DNA from: Syngnathus acus
Lineage: Eukaryota > Chordata > Actinopteri > Syngnathiformes > Syngnathidae
DNA: 64,000 bases
Direction: 5' to 3'
NCBI RefSeq assembly: GCF_901709675.1
Contig: NC_051092.1
Span: forward strand, 5,088,491 to 5,152,490
The notes beneath the pieces were generated by a model. That model searched no databases. It was not told where the DNA came from and saw only the letters and a program-made list of their open reading frames with translations. Below are positions 12,881 to 23,900 of the stretch, piece after piece. How positions within the stretch are numbered: the stretch's first letter is position 1; the number at the start of each line of letters is the position of its first letter. The translations under genes were made by a program, and so were the position numbers.

Positions 12881-14333
12881 CCTTGTGGGGGGGTCGCTGA
12901 CTCGTCGGTCCTGCTTTTCTTTTTCTCCGAGGCTAATTAACTCAAATGTTCCATCAGAAAAGGCGCACGAGACGAAAGCGGTTCTTCTGTTAGTTTCCAG
13001 CAAGCTCACACTTATAATGATAAAAAAAGACAAAAAATAAAAAAACAAGGCCCTTGTGGAGGTTCGGCCGCCTTCGGAAGCGTCCCCTCCGCAAAGCCCA
13101 GCCCAGCCTCAGACTAGCTTTAGCCTAGCCTAGCCGCGCGCATCGCCGTCGACTTCTTCCAGCCATGAAGTTTTTTATTTGCCGGAGAGCCCTGAACGTC
13201 TCCTTTATGCTGCCTGCTATGAGGCCAGCGAGTCAGCCGCTTCCTGTGCACAACTCTGCACCCTGATGGTCATCAGTGGAACTGCAACCACAAGGTCACC
13301 CCCCCTCTATGCATTCATTCATAAATAAATGTAACAAAGTAATGGCAACATTGAACATGAAAATACACGAGAAACATGCATTTGTTATGCAAATTATAGT
13401 TGCCCTGGGACAAAATGTAACTTTATTTCCATTTTATCTTACTATTATTATTAACAGCAAAACTTCGACGATAACTTCGACACATTTAGATATTTTATTG
13501 TCGTTTCATATTTTGGCGTCTATCATTTGGGGTCAAGTTGTGAGCTAGCTTTCACTGCTTGTGTATGTGAGAAAGCGTGGGAGAGCTCAGAAAAAAAAGT
13601 AGAAATGAGCGCAGCATTTCCTGGAAAGCGATACACGCTGCTGACTAATACCTGGATTCCTGCAGTAAAGCGCCTGCTGGCTCAAGCTTCTCAGAAAAGT
13701 GCTTCACAATTCCACGTAGTACATTTGAATAGTAAATTAGTATTCTTTGAGACATAACGACATTTCAAATTCTGACAGTTTTCCGTTTTATCATACACAA
13801 GAACTTAGTGTTATTTAAGGCGAGACATCGAGGGCAGCAGGAAGTATTAAAACATTTATTTTGAAATACACAGAAAAAAACTTTTGTAAGGAGGAAAAAT
13901 TGTGAAACAGCTGGTTATAAACATATTATGCTGGAACGGATTAAACAGTAGACTGCATTGGAAATGATTTCTTTTTTTTTAAAACTTGTGTTGTGTGCAT
14001 TATGTAATTGAACCAAGTTGCATATGACGGAACTGTTGGTTAATAAGGTTACAAATTTACAATATTTTCCAAGTCGTAAACTTTCCGCAGTTGGGAAAAT
14101 GAATGATTGGCTAACCAGGAATTTACAAAATTGAATCTTGGCTCTGAAGGTGTAGATTTGTGTGTGTTTATTTTTGCCTTTTCTATTGTCTTTAGATTTT
14201 GGTTGTTTGTTCAACTATGTATTTTAATTTTTTTAGTTGATTCGCTTTTTGTTGTTTTGTTTTTGCACTTGAGGGCCATCAGGTGCTTGGACTTGGATCA
14301 TATTTTTGGGTGGACTGGCACAGTACTATATTA

Positions 14334-14339
14334 TTTATT
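14334..14339 (-). other. Candidate poly(A) signal of snupn
   Basis: This is a minus-strand AATAAA (plus tttatt) about 370 nt downstream of the snupn stop codon. Confidence 0.4.
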
Positions 14340-14708
14340 TGAATGAGTTAGCTCAGGGCGCCGAGAAATATTTAACTCAACATCCACATCTTTCTTTTAA
14401 TGAAAGAATCGCTTGTTCAATAAAATATTCAGACCTTCTCCTTACTAATACATCTGTTGACATGTCGTGTTTTCTTAAATTGGATTATTTTGTCTGGATG
14501 TCTTATGACTAACCATGTGTTCCAATTCATGCATATTTCCACAAATCCCTGTCTTAACTTTCCAATTCCATAGCAACTGACTACAAATGTCACTTTGCAA
14601 TCCAAATGCCAAGAGACCATGAATTAAACACTTCTGCACCCGCCAGAGGTCATTTGCAGAAATTTCCGAGAAGTTCTAAATAAAACACTGGAGCGATGCG
14701 TGATCACA

Positions 14709-16840
14709 TCAGTCCTCCATTTGCGCTTCCCGGATGTGTCTGTGGTTGCCGCCGTTGTCCTGGGTGGGCGTGGACAGGTGCTCCAGCTCGTAGCCGCCGT
14801 CCCTGCTGGCTGGCCGCACCTCGCCGGAGGTCTTCTTGTGTTCCCGGATCTGCTGCAGCTGGTGACTGGCGTAGTCGGGCTTAGCGGTGAGCGGTCCCGG
14901 GGGGACCTCCAGGCCCAGGATGTCAGCGACCATGTAGGGGCGCAGCCAGCCCACCAGCGGGGTGCTGCCAGGCATGTAGTGGGTCTGCTGGTGGTAGAAC
15001 AGAAGGCCGTCCACCTGTTGGTAGAAAAAACACTTGCGTCCTGCCACCGGCGTCTAGTGTTTACAAACATTATGAAAAATGCTAATCAGGAAGGACTCCC
15101 AAGATTTTCTCACGCTGAAGCTGTATTCGGCTGCCAGGGCCTTGTGGATGGACGCCGCCGTGCATTCGCTGCTCTGGAGGCTCACGAAGCGGAACTGTTA
15201 AAGCAAACAAGTGTGTTTCTGTCATTTGCCGTTTAACAGAACACGTCACGGTTCTGTACGGACGCCACCGACGTTGGCGACAAACTCAAATCAACCAGAG
15301 AGACTCACAGGGTTGCGTTTGGCAATCTCCGCCAAGCCGTCCGTCTCTTGCACTTTGGACTGGAGCCAGTAGAAACGGAAATCGGTCTGCCGAGGAGAAG
15401 ACAAGCAGCGGTGTCAAAAGAGCGGCGGGGAACATCTGCGCTCCAGACTACTTTGAAGCCGTCGGGAATGACAGACGTTCCGGCGTTTTCGGGAAGGGCC
15501 CGCCCGTCTCACCGGACAGTCGTAGACCGGGTGGCCTCTCCAGCACATAACGTCCAAGATGTAGAAGGTTCTGTCCGCCTCGCTGTAAATGCAGTCCAGG
15601 ATGGTGTAGTCTGCGGAAGAGACGTGATTTGTGGCAGGTCAAAATGTGTCTCGCTTTGAAGTGGGCCGGGGCTCCGCCTACCTTTTCCCATGGCTGAGTT
15701 ATGGCGGTTTCCACCGGGCAGCAAGGAGGGGAAACGGTTCACGCAGTAGCCACTTTTCGTGTACGCCGCAGTAGAACCCTGCACACGACATCGCATACAA
15801 CCGATTCACGATGTGTGTGTCAAAGTTCACTCCAGTTTGGAATCTTCTCATCACTTCCTTGTCTTATGGTCTCGTTTCCTCTCCTCACTTCCGCATCTTC
15901 AAATGGGCACGTTTCCTACCTTGGAGGCGACGATGAGGGATCTTTTTCCAACGGGACAGACCACCATCAGCCAATCAGAGTCCAGCTCTGCTGGGACATC
16001 CACCAGCCACTCTGACAGCATGAGCTGAAAGGACATAGAGAAATGTTGTTTTTATTTTTTGGAGAGATGGGACATAGATGACATATTCTATGTGGAAAAC
16101 CTGGCTTTTGTGATGGCAAGCTAGAGTGAAGATACATTTCCTAGGAATTACTTCATTTCTAAATCTGATTGGTTAAAATGACCTTACAGCTTTTTTAAAA
16201 ACTCCAAACTGGGGACCAAACGGGTTTTCATTTTTTGGCACAGCACTGACCTGGTTGGCGTAATGTTTTGGCAGCTTCCGTCTTTCAATCTCCATCTCTT
16301 CTTCCTCGACGGTGCCATCAAGTTCCCGCTTGCCTTCCTCTTCATCCACCTCCGGCTTCTCCATGTCCTGCTCCCCATCGTCGTCTGCCCCCGTCCAGTC
16401 GCCAGTGGCCAGATGCCGCACGTGGTCAACGTAGTTGAACCTTTTACTGAGATGGAAAAGAAAGAAAAACACAGGTCAGGATTCAGAGCCTGTGTGTTCA
16501 TTCTTGACAGACATGCACATTCAGGCACGAGCAATCGCCGATGCCAAAAATGGACTTTTCTAGTGCTAGAAATGAGCAAATACCTTATGGTATAGTATCT
16601 GACCAAGCAGTAGTCACTTGCTCTTAATCTACCTGTGTCTACGTTGTACAAACATTGTGAAAAGGTCTCGAGTGCGCTGTACATTTTCTGCAGCTCAAGG
16701 AAGCGCCGTCGCCGCTCGCTCTGCTCCAGCACGCTGAATTTGCTCTTGTACTGGGACAGCCGAGGGTGCGGAGCAGCCGTACTGTTGGGCTCCTTGGACA
16801 CAGCAAAGCTGGTCGAGAGGGCTCGGGTCAGGTCATCCAT
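14709..16840 (-). CDS. snupn: Snurportin-1
   Basis: Snurportin-1 is the import adaptor that binds the trimethylguanosine cap of spliceosomal snRNPs and links them to importin-beta. Eight coding exons in consistent phase give 372 aa (human 360): 16840-16683, 16446-16251, 16024-15920, 15778-15682, 15610-15513, 15386-15309, 15194-15114, 15014-14709. The importin-beta-binding region is seen in [14 protein letters not shown] and [11 protein letters not shown]. The cap-binding fold includes [48 protein letters not shown] and [18 protein letters not shown]. An acidic, lysine-poor insert lies in exon 2. The first coding exon ends AAAAT before GTACAG, a weak donor that replaces the usual Ser of a QKSKR motif with Ile. 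The gene lies just upstream of ptpn9 on the same strand, as in human. Confidence 0.95.
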
Positions 16841-18501
16841 GGGGGCTCTGGTGGTGGGGTCAAAACCAAACTACACGTTAAATGAATGAGGCGCACAGAG
16901 TAAACGTGCTGCCAGCCAGCCCTTAGCTGTCACCTGTCCCTGAAACAAAAACATGTTTGCAATAGTCCATTACACTCTTCATGTGTGAAGTCAAGAGAAC
17001 CAGGGAGGTGAGAATGCAAGGAGAGGAACAAGACTAGGATGTAGAAATAAAAACATGGCATATGAGACCACAAAAAAATAAAAGTCACAAAAGAATGACC
17101 TGCGATATTTTCATAAGCAGAATTTCACACATGTAAAATGATGTGGTACAAAAATATTTATTACATGACAAACTGCTCACTGCATTTAAGGCTAGGAAAA
17201 AAAATAAAGTTACTATATCCTCACTAAATGCAAAATTACAGGAGTGGAAAAAAACAAAAACATTAACTCTCAAGACAGAAACTTAATGTATAGCTAGCTT
17301 GCCAGCCGGTTAATTTTAAGCGTTGCTAAGGAAGCTAGCATGCTGTGTGGCTAACCGGTAGCTAGCTGAAGCGACGATTCCGCTTCGTTGTTGTTACACG
17401 AAGCAGCTAAATACTAATTAATAAAATGTGCAAATTAGCAACCAGGCGAATAAATAAGATAAAATCGTCTAGTTTACCTTCGACAATGAGGGAGACAGCC
17501 TATGCCGTGACGTCACATCCGCCTCAGGTCTCACCCGCTTTCCTGACCGGGGAAACACTTGTGGAGTTTTGAGTACCGAGTTTAGGTCCGACCCATATTA
17601 CGGCCACGCTGCGAACTGCATTCTGCAGCGAAATTAGTTCAATTTTTATCAAATAAAATCTACATATTCTGCTCCACATAAACATTGTGCCGTCAAAAAA
17701 GGTGTACAGTTCATTTATCCACATATCACACGAATACAATACAGCAGAACCTCCAAAGTCACATCAAACGCTTGGAGTGGAGACTCGTTTTTGAATAAAA
17801 CGGTGTTTTGCAGAAGTGTCACAGTAACGGCAAAAAGCTACAAAAATGAACAGCAACCAGAAGAACTGTTTAAACAATGCATGCTGCAAACGCATCTTTG
17901 TTTCCGCTTGTCTGTGGTCTTCAAATGGTGAGTGGTAACATCAAGCAGGAGTTCTTTTCTTTTTACTCTTGTACAACTGTTACAATCAGTCACATTTTTG
18001 TGGGTGCTCCCTGAAATACCCTAAGCGGCCACTAGATGGTGCCAAAGCTCTTGCTAGTAGGAAAGTAGCACTTGGTGTCAAGTAGGGCCCATTAAAGTTA
18101 TGCAGGAAAGTGACTTTGACCTGGCACAATATATTTACGGCTTACACAATCAATAAATAAAAGTTTACTTTTCACTGGATTAATTTGCTTACAGCAGGGT
18201 TCGGCCTCTCTCCCACGTTCGTTAAACATCGCCTGAAGAGTGCATTGATTCGCTCAACCTGATTTCCGGTGGCAAAATAATTGACTCTGAAGTCTGGCAG
18301 TGTCACGAAATAGATTTTGTTCCGCGTTGGAGGTCCCGCCGTACGAGCAAATGTTATTTCTAAATAAAAAGCAAGCCGTTTTTTAGTCTAGCAAGAGTCT
18401 CTCTCAACATTATGACATTTCTGGGCAGTACTGTTGCTGAGAGCAAAGCGGGCACCCGTCATGAGGTAAAATGCAGCATTGGGCGTTTTTGTCCTCCCGG
18501 T
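16841..18501. other. snupn 5' intron/promoter and slc25a44 3' region
   Basis: No coding exon was found. The left part should be the snupn 5' intron up to about 17478. The right part holds the slc25a44 3' UTR. The sequence is AT-rich without an obvious transposon. Confidence 0.5.
17478..17580 (-). promoter_or_regulatory. snupn promoter and probable noncoding exon 1, with CRE
   Basis: A perfect cAMP-response element TGACGTCA lies at 17508-17515. A good minus-strand donor (GAAG before GTAAAC) ends at 17478, which suggests a short noncoding first exon of snupn spliced to the coding exon at 16840. The transcription start is not visible directly. Confidence 0.45.
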
Positions 18502-19586
18502 CTACCAGTGTCTGTAATGGACCAGGTCGTCTCGCAGGCTGAGCCTCTTGAGGGTTTCGTAGCCCACCACGATGAGCAGCGATGTGGGCGTGGAGGAGAT
18601 GATGCGGGCCGACAGCCCCTTGGTCACAGCGCCGAGGCCCTCCTCCGCCAGCAGCTGCTTGAAGGTCTCCACCACAGACGAGCGGCCCTCCACCTGCACC
18701 GCGCGAGATTAGCAGTTGTCTGTCTATTGGAGATGATTTGACGTGATGATTAGACCGTACCTGCACCCTGGCCCGAACCACGTCCATGGGGTTGGTGATG
18801 GTGGAGGCGGTGGCGGCGGCCATGGGCCCGGCAAGCGCCTGCAGCAGGAGGTGGGGGCACTCGCTGGGGGCCCTCAAAGACAGCTGCTCTGTGGACGCAA
18901 AAATACACTCGTCAGCATTTTATAAGAACTAACACAGGCCGGAGGAAGAGTTTGAATTTACCTGCGTAAAAATGATAAAAAGGCCACCAGAGGGCGCTGT
19001 TTGGGATGTAGGTGAGCAGGGAGGCCACGTAGCCCCTGTAGAAACCCCTGAACCCGTCGGCGGCGAAGATCTGCACGGATATGTCCCGCGTCTGGCCGAA
19101 GGTCGTCCCACGCTTGGCGGTCGCCAGCATCATCTTGGGCTTGGCCTTGAAGCGGCCACTGTGCTCGCCCATCATGAGATGCTGCGACACCACGTCGATG
19201 GGCACCGTGATGGTCTGCGCCACCAGCGACGCCGCCCCGCCCGCTGCCACCGACTTGAGGGTGTTGCTGGACGAGTAGCGCGACACCTGCCTGCGCGCCA
19301 GCTCATACGTGGTGATGTACGCCTGGCCCGACACCAGCGTGAAGGTGTTGATCATAAAGCCGCGGTACAAGCCCCGCACGCCCTCCGCCCGCAGGATCTT
19401 GCAGAAAGCGTCCGCCGTGCCCGAGTAGAGCGTCTTGCCCTTCTGCACCTGCAGCCGCGTTCGAACCAGGCTGGCCGGGTACACGGTGGCGCGCGTGCTC
19501 AGTGTCATGAGCACGCCGAGAGAGTAGAACTTCCTCTTGTCTAGGTCCTCCCATTCGATGATCTGGATGGCGCCTTTCTGCTGCAT
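18502..19586 (-). CDS. slc25a44: Mitochondrial carrier SLC25A44
   Basis: SLC25A44 is an inner-mitochondrial-membrane carrier reported to import branched-chain amino acids. Three coding exons (19586-18962, 18888-18761, 18693-18502) give 314 aa, exactly the human length. The start MQQKGAIQIIEWEDLDKRKF aligns with the human N-terminus. The three tandem carrier repeats are visible: YPASLVRTRLQ (degenerate motif lacking the acidic residue), VPIDVVSQHLM and NPMDVVRARVQ. Also seen are RGLYRGF, GFRGFYRGYVASLLTYIPNS and the C-terminus LSLRDDLVHYRHW. The first exon is long and contains the first two repeats. The gene is divergent from ireb2 and may share its promoter region. The orthologue lies on human chromosome 1, unlike its neighbours here. 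Confidence 0.95.
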
Positions 19587-20971
19587 GGCGGTCCCGGGTG
19601 GGGGGGGTTGGGGTGCCGTTTCGCTAAAGCCTTACGTCTGACGCGGTCAGTCTTCCAGGTGCCATCGCAGACTGGGGTGGGGGAATAATGTATTTATTGT
19701 TCACATTTGTAACTACCTATCGAAAAATAAAAATGTGATTATTTGTTTTATCTCAGAATTACAATCAACGTGTCATGTTATTTTTGACCAAATGCAATTA
19801 TACAGGCAACGGCAGCTCTCCTGATGAATGCCGTACCACTAATGCCCACGGCCCTCTGTATTTGGTACACAGTGTGCCCTTGGTATCGTGAAAAAATACA
19901 ATATCTTATTTCCCTGAATGTCACCTGAATGTCATTCTTTCCCATCGCAATGGCTTGCTGAAGTGTAATAAACGCCCCAGAAGATATGAATTATTCAAGA
20001 TTTCATAATATTCGCAGGGAAATTAAGTGCGGCGAAATGCCCCACTAAAATAAAAGAGGTTCATCGAATGTCTTGCGTACGACACGTTGATTCGGTCCTT
20101 ATTTTGTGTTCGACCGATGGAAAATTACAAAAGAACTATTGGGCCATTTTTCTCGCATTGCTTAATTTGGAGGGGAGGCACGTGTACTGTAGATGCCACT
20201 AGCGCCCCCTAACCCTGTTAGCTTAGCTCGCTGATAACAACGACAACAAAACGGGTTTATTTGCAACACTCTTCAAAACAGACTTCTGATTTAGACGAAC
20301 CTGTTTCGAGCCTACTAGCACGGTTCACTCCTGCCGCTGGTCTCACACTTTCATTCGGCCTCCTGCTTGAAGACACGCTGCTGGATCATGGCTTCCGTCC
20401 ATGACTGCTACTAGACCGAAGGGAAAAGGTCGTCTCCGCTGCTTCTTATCGTTATTCCGTGTGGAAAACAAAACACAATAATGATTAAAAAAAATATTGG
20501 CGAGTTGATTCACTCTCAAGGGTGATCCGTGAAATGATTATTTTCGATTGTTTAACTTTGTTGACTTCTTGTTCGACTAGTCGCTCGTGATGCATTCAGG
20601 TCCAACACAACCATCGCAAATGTCACAACTGCTGTAGGTCACGTTACTTGTTAAAACATTCCTGCCAGCACAAGAATGTTTGAATACAATTGGAATAATC
20701 TTATCGTGTAAAAAAAGGTTTTCTTACTATACCTACAGTTTCATTTTGTCTCAAGTCGAGTCAACTATAAATGACACAAAAAGTGCACGTTTCTGCATTT
20801 ATTGACGTTTCCATTTGTTTTCATTTTGACTAGCGGACGTTTCCGTCTTGCTTTTATTGTGAAAGTATCAAGCTAGTGGGCGTGTCCCGCATCCTCCCTG
20901 CCTTCTTATTGGTCCGTTCCGTGTCGCCACCGGGATCGCGAGGATGAGTCGTGTTGATTTCATAAGTCATC
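19587..20971. promoter_or_regulatory. Divergent promoter region of slc25a44 and ireb2
   Basis: This 1.4-kb interval separates two head-to-head genes. Near ireb2 there are inverted CCAAT (attgg at about 20909) and GC-rich elements (gggcgtgtcccgc). A possible noncoding slc25a44 exon may lie near 20330-20450, but no certain splice pair was found. The middle is AT-rich and holds no other gene. Confidence 0.4.
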
Positions 20972-23900
20972 ATGGCGCTGCCGTCTATGGGCAAAGGTAA
21001 AGAGGAGTCTTCTTATTCTCGTACTCTCCCAAATTTGTCGTCACGTACGATCACCTTCATTGTCAAGTCGCACGACTCCAATTCCCATTTGTTTAAAACG
21101 AGATGATGACTCTGGTTAATATGACTTAAACTACAGCCATTTTGGTTGTTCTCTCGAACCGAGCCAGTATTGAACTAAAGCTCCATCGATGACCAACAAT
21201 GCTTAAGTTCACCCTAACTTAGCTCACTGCATAGCCTCGAGCATTTACACAGCCGTGTGCTTTTTTTTTTTTTTTCGGGGGCGGGGGGGTTACGTTATCT
21301 CCGCCGCCAGTCGTTCAACCAGCAGCGCGATAAGTAGTAAAAGCGAAAGGGCTCACGATAAGGCTAGCAAGCTAACGTTAGCCGCCGCCTAGTCAGTGTT
21401 GTCAACCGGGGATCGTTTCAGTCATCCTGTTACTTAGCACTCGCTATTTTTCTCTCTGCGCTTGAACGAAATTTCAAGGATCTCATTCAAAAGAACGGAA
21501 TGCTTTTTAGGCAAGGTGGTCGTCAAAAATTGATTTGATTTCTCGTTGAAGCATGCTGCTAAATTGAAATGTGTGCGACCAAGGGGCACACACCACGGGT
21601 CAAATGTGGCTCCAGACTTTAGCGATGTTCAAAGTGCACTGATCATGTGATAACTATGTGAGATTGTATTGTAGTGATTATACTTAATGTAATGTTGACA
21701 GCATTGAACCCGTTTGTGTCATAGGGCATACCTGTCATAATGACCATTCTGTAACAAGATTAGCTTGTTTGAAGACTTGTTTTATTTTCTAAACATTGCC
21801 AATAACACTAAATTTGTGTTCTGCAGAACATCCGTATCGCCATTTAATCGACTCGCTGTCAGATGCCGGAAACCTTAAGTTCTTCAATCCGCACAAACTA
21901 AACGATCCAAGATATGGTGAGCCGGGACAAAAAAAATCAAACTATTGTGATTAACAGACGATAGAATGATTGCTTTTAAATGTATTTTTCTTTGCTCCGT
22001 GAAGTCAAGCTGCCTGTGTCTATCCGCGTCTTACTGGAGGCAGTCATCCGCAAGTGCGATGGCTTTTACGTCACAGAGGACGACGTCCAGAACATTTTGG
22101 ACTGGGAGAAGCAGCAGGCTTCCACTGAGGTGCCGTTCTTGCCAGCGCGGGTCCTCCTGCAGGACTTCACGTGAGTTTACTGGGCACATGGCTGGCGCTC
22201 ATCCATTTGGCAAAGTCATATGGACTTCTTTCTTTGTCATTCAACTTATTTGCATCAAGTAGGACTCGTTTCTAACTTTACTAACACTATGATGCAGATA
22301 GTGTTCGTTTCTGCCCTTTTGCATAGTTTGTTTTTCTGATTGGTCTTAGACAAAACAGACTTTCCTCAGGCGACCTTCATTTGATTGTCATGAATACCCA
22401 CCATCTTTTTTTTTTTTTTTTTTTGCTACTAGTGGGATCCCTGCCATGGTGGACCTCGCAGCCATGAGGGACGCGGTGGCCAAACATGGCGTGGACCCCG
22501 CACTGGTCAACCCCAAATGTCCTACGGACCTCATTGTGGACCACTGTCTGCAAAAAGACTACAGCAAGTGGTGCGCTCACGTCGCATTTTTTTTTTTCTC
22601 TACAGACAGTCCGTTTGTTTCTTCCACATTTTGCTCAAGGTGCGGTGCGTTACCTTTGTTTTGGGTCGACAGTGCCATACAGAACGCTCCAAACCCCGGC
22701 GGAGGAGAAGGCGCTCCGCGGCCGCCCCCTTCCAAGCCTCTAGCACGAGGGGGCTCCCACTGCGGAGGCCAGCGTGGCTCTTGCGGCAAAACGGCCTGCA
22801 ACGAGCCGCTTTCGTCGACGGGGGGGCCGCCTCGCGCCTCGCTGCAGCAGATCGAAAACACGCCGCTCCTCTGCCCCTTCCACCTGAAACCCGTTTCGGA
22901 GTGAGTGGCTTATCTTACGCAGTCAAAACGTTCCTTCGGAAGTTTGTTTCTGGGACGCAGGCCAAAGAGAGGCAAAATTGATTTGCGCGTTCTCCTTCCG
23001 CAGAGGCGATGCATCATTGAAGAATCAGGAAATGGAGCTGAGCAGAAACAAAGAGAGACTTCAGTTTTTTAAGGTATAGCTCAAGGTCCCGGAAGACAAG
23101 AAACTGTACTAAACGACAGCTTTTGACACAGTGGTGCTCGAAAGCCTTCAAGAATGTGAACGTGGTCCCGCCGGACGTCGGTGCCGTCCATCAAGTCAAT
23201 TTGGAGTATCTCTCGCGAGTGGTTCACGTCAGCGACGGTTTCATCTACCCGGACAGCGTGGTGGGCACCGATTCGCACACCACCATGATCAACGGCCTGG
23301 GCGTCCTGGGCTGGGGTAAGTACAAAATGAACTCACTCGTTTTTCATCTCGTGTAACATTTCCCACAACGGCTTTCCAGGTGTGGGCGGAATCGAGTCGG
23401 AAGCGGTGATGTTGGGCCAGCCCGTGTCTCTGAGCCTCCCTCAGGTGGTGGGCTGCAAATTGGTGGGCTCCATTAACCCCCTGAGCTCCTCCATCGACGT
23501 CGTCCTTGGTATCACTAAGGTCTCGCTCAACCGCTCACACGCATGTCACGCCCCCCCCCCCCCCCCCCCCCCCGTGCTTACGTCACTGTACTTTTGTCGC
23601 GCAGCACTTGCGACAAGCCGCCATCGCCGGTAGGTTTGTCGAGTTTTTCGGACCCGGCGTTTCGCAGCTCTCGGCGCCCGACCGGACCACCATTGCCAAC
23701 ATGTGCCCCGAGTACAACGCCACCGTCAGCTTCTTCCCGGTCGACCACGTCACCGTTAAGCACTTTAAAAAGACACGTGAGTATTTAGACCAGGTTTCGG
23801 ACTTGCCGTTGAGGCGCTGCCTGCCGGCCCGAATGTGATTTCATCCGTTTGCGTCCAGACTTTTCCCAAGAAAGGCTGGAGTTGCTGGAGTCTTATCTGA

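Larger units (their letters stand above)
12826..14708. other. ptpn9 promoter/5' UTR and spacer to snupn
   Basis: The first few hundred bases right of 12825 are GC-rich with pyrimidine/purine tracts and should be the ptpn9 leader and promoter. The rest up to 14708 is AT-rich and includes the snupn 3' UTR. A minus-strand AATAAA occurs at 14334-14339, about 370 nt past the snupn stop. No gene was seen. Confidence 0.5.

Noticed and set aside
14700-15236. 178-codon plus-strand frame
   Set aside because: It is the antisense shadow of snupn exons 7-8, whose coding strand gives a clear family match.
22446-22904. Continuous 152-codon frame in ireb2
   Set aside because: It reads through intron 4; the splice pair 22570/22673 restores the conserved [14 protein letters not shown] order.
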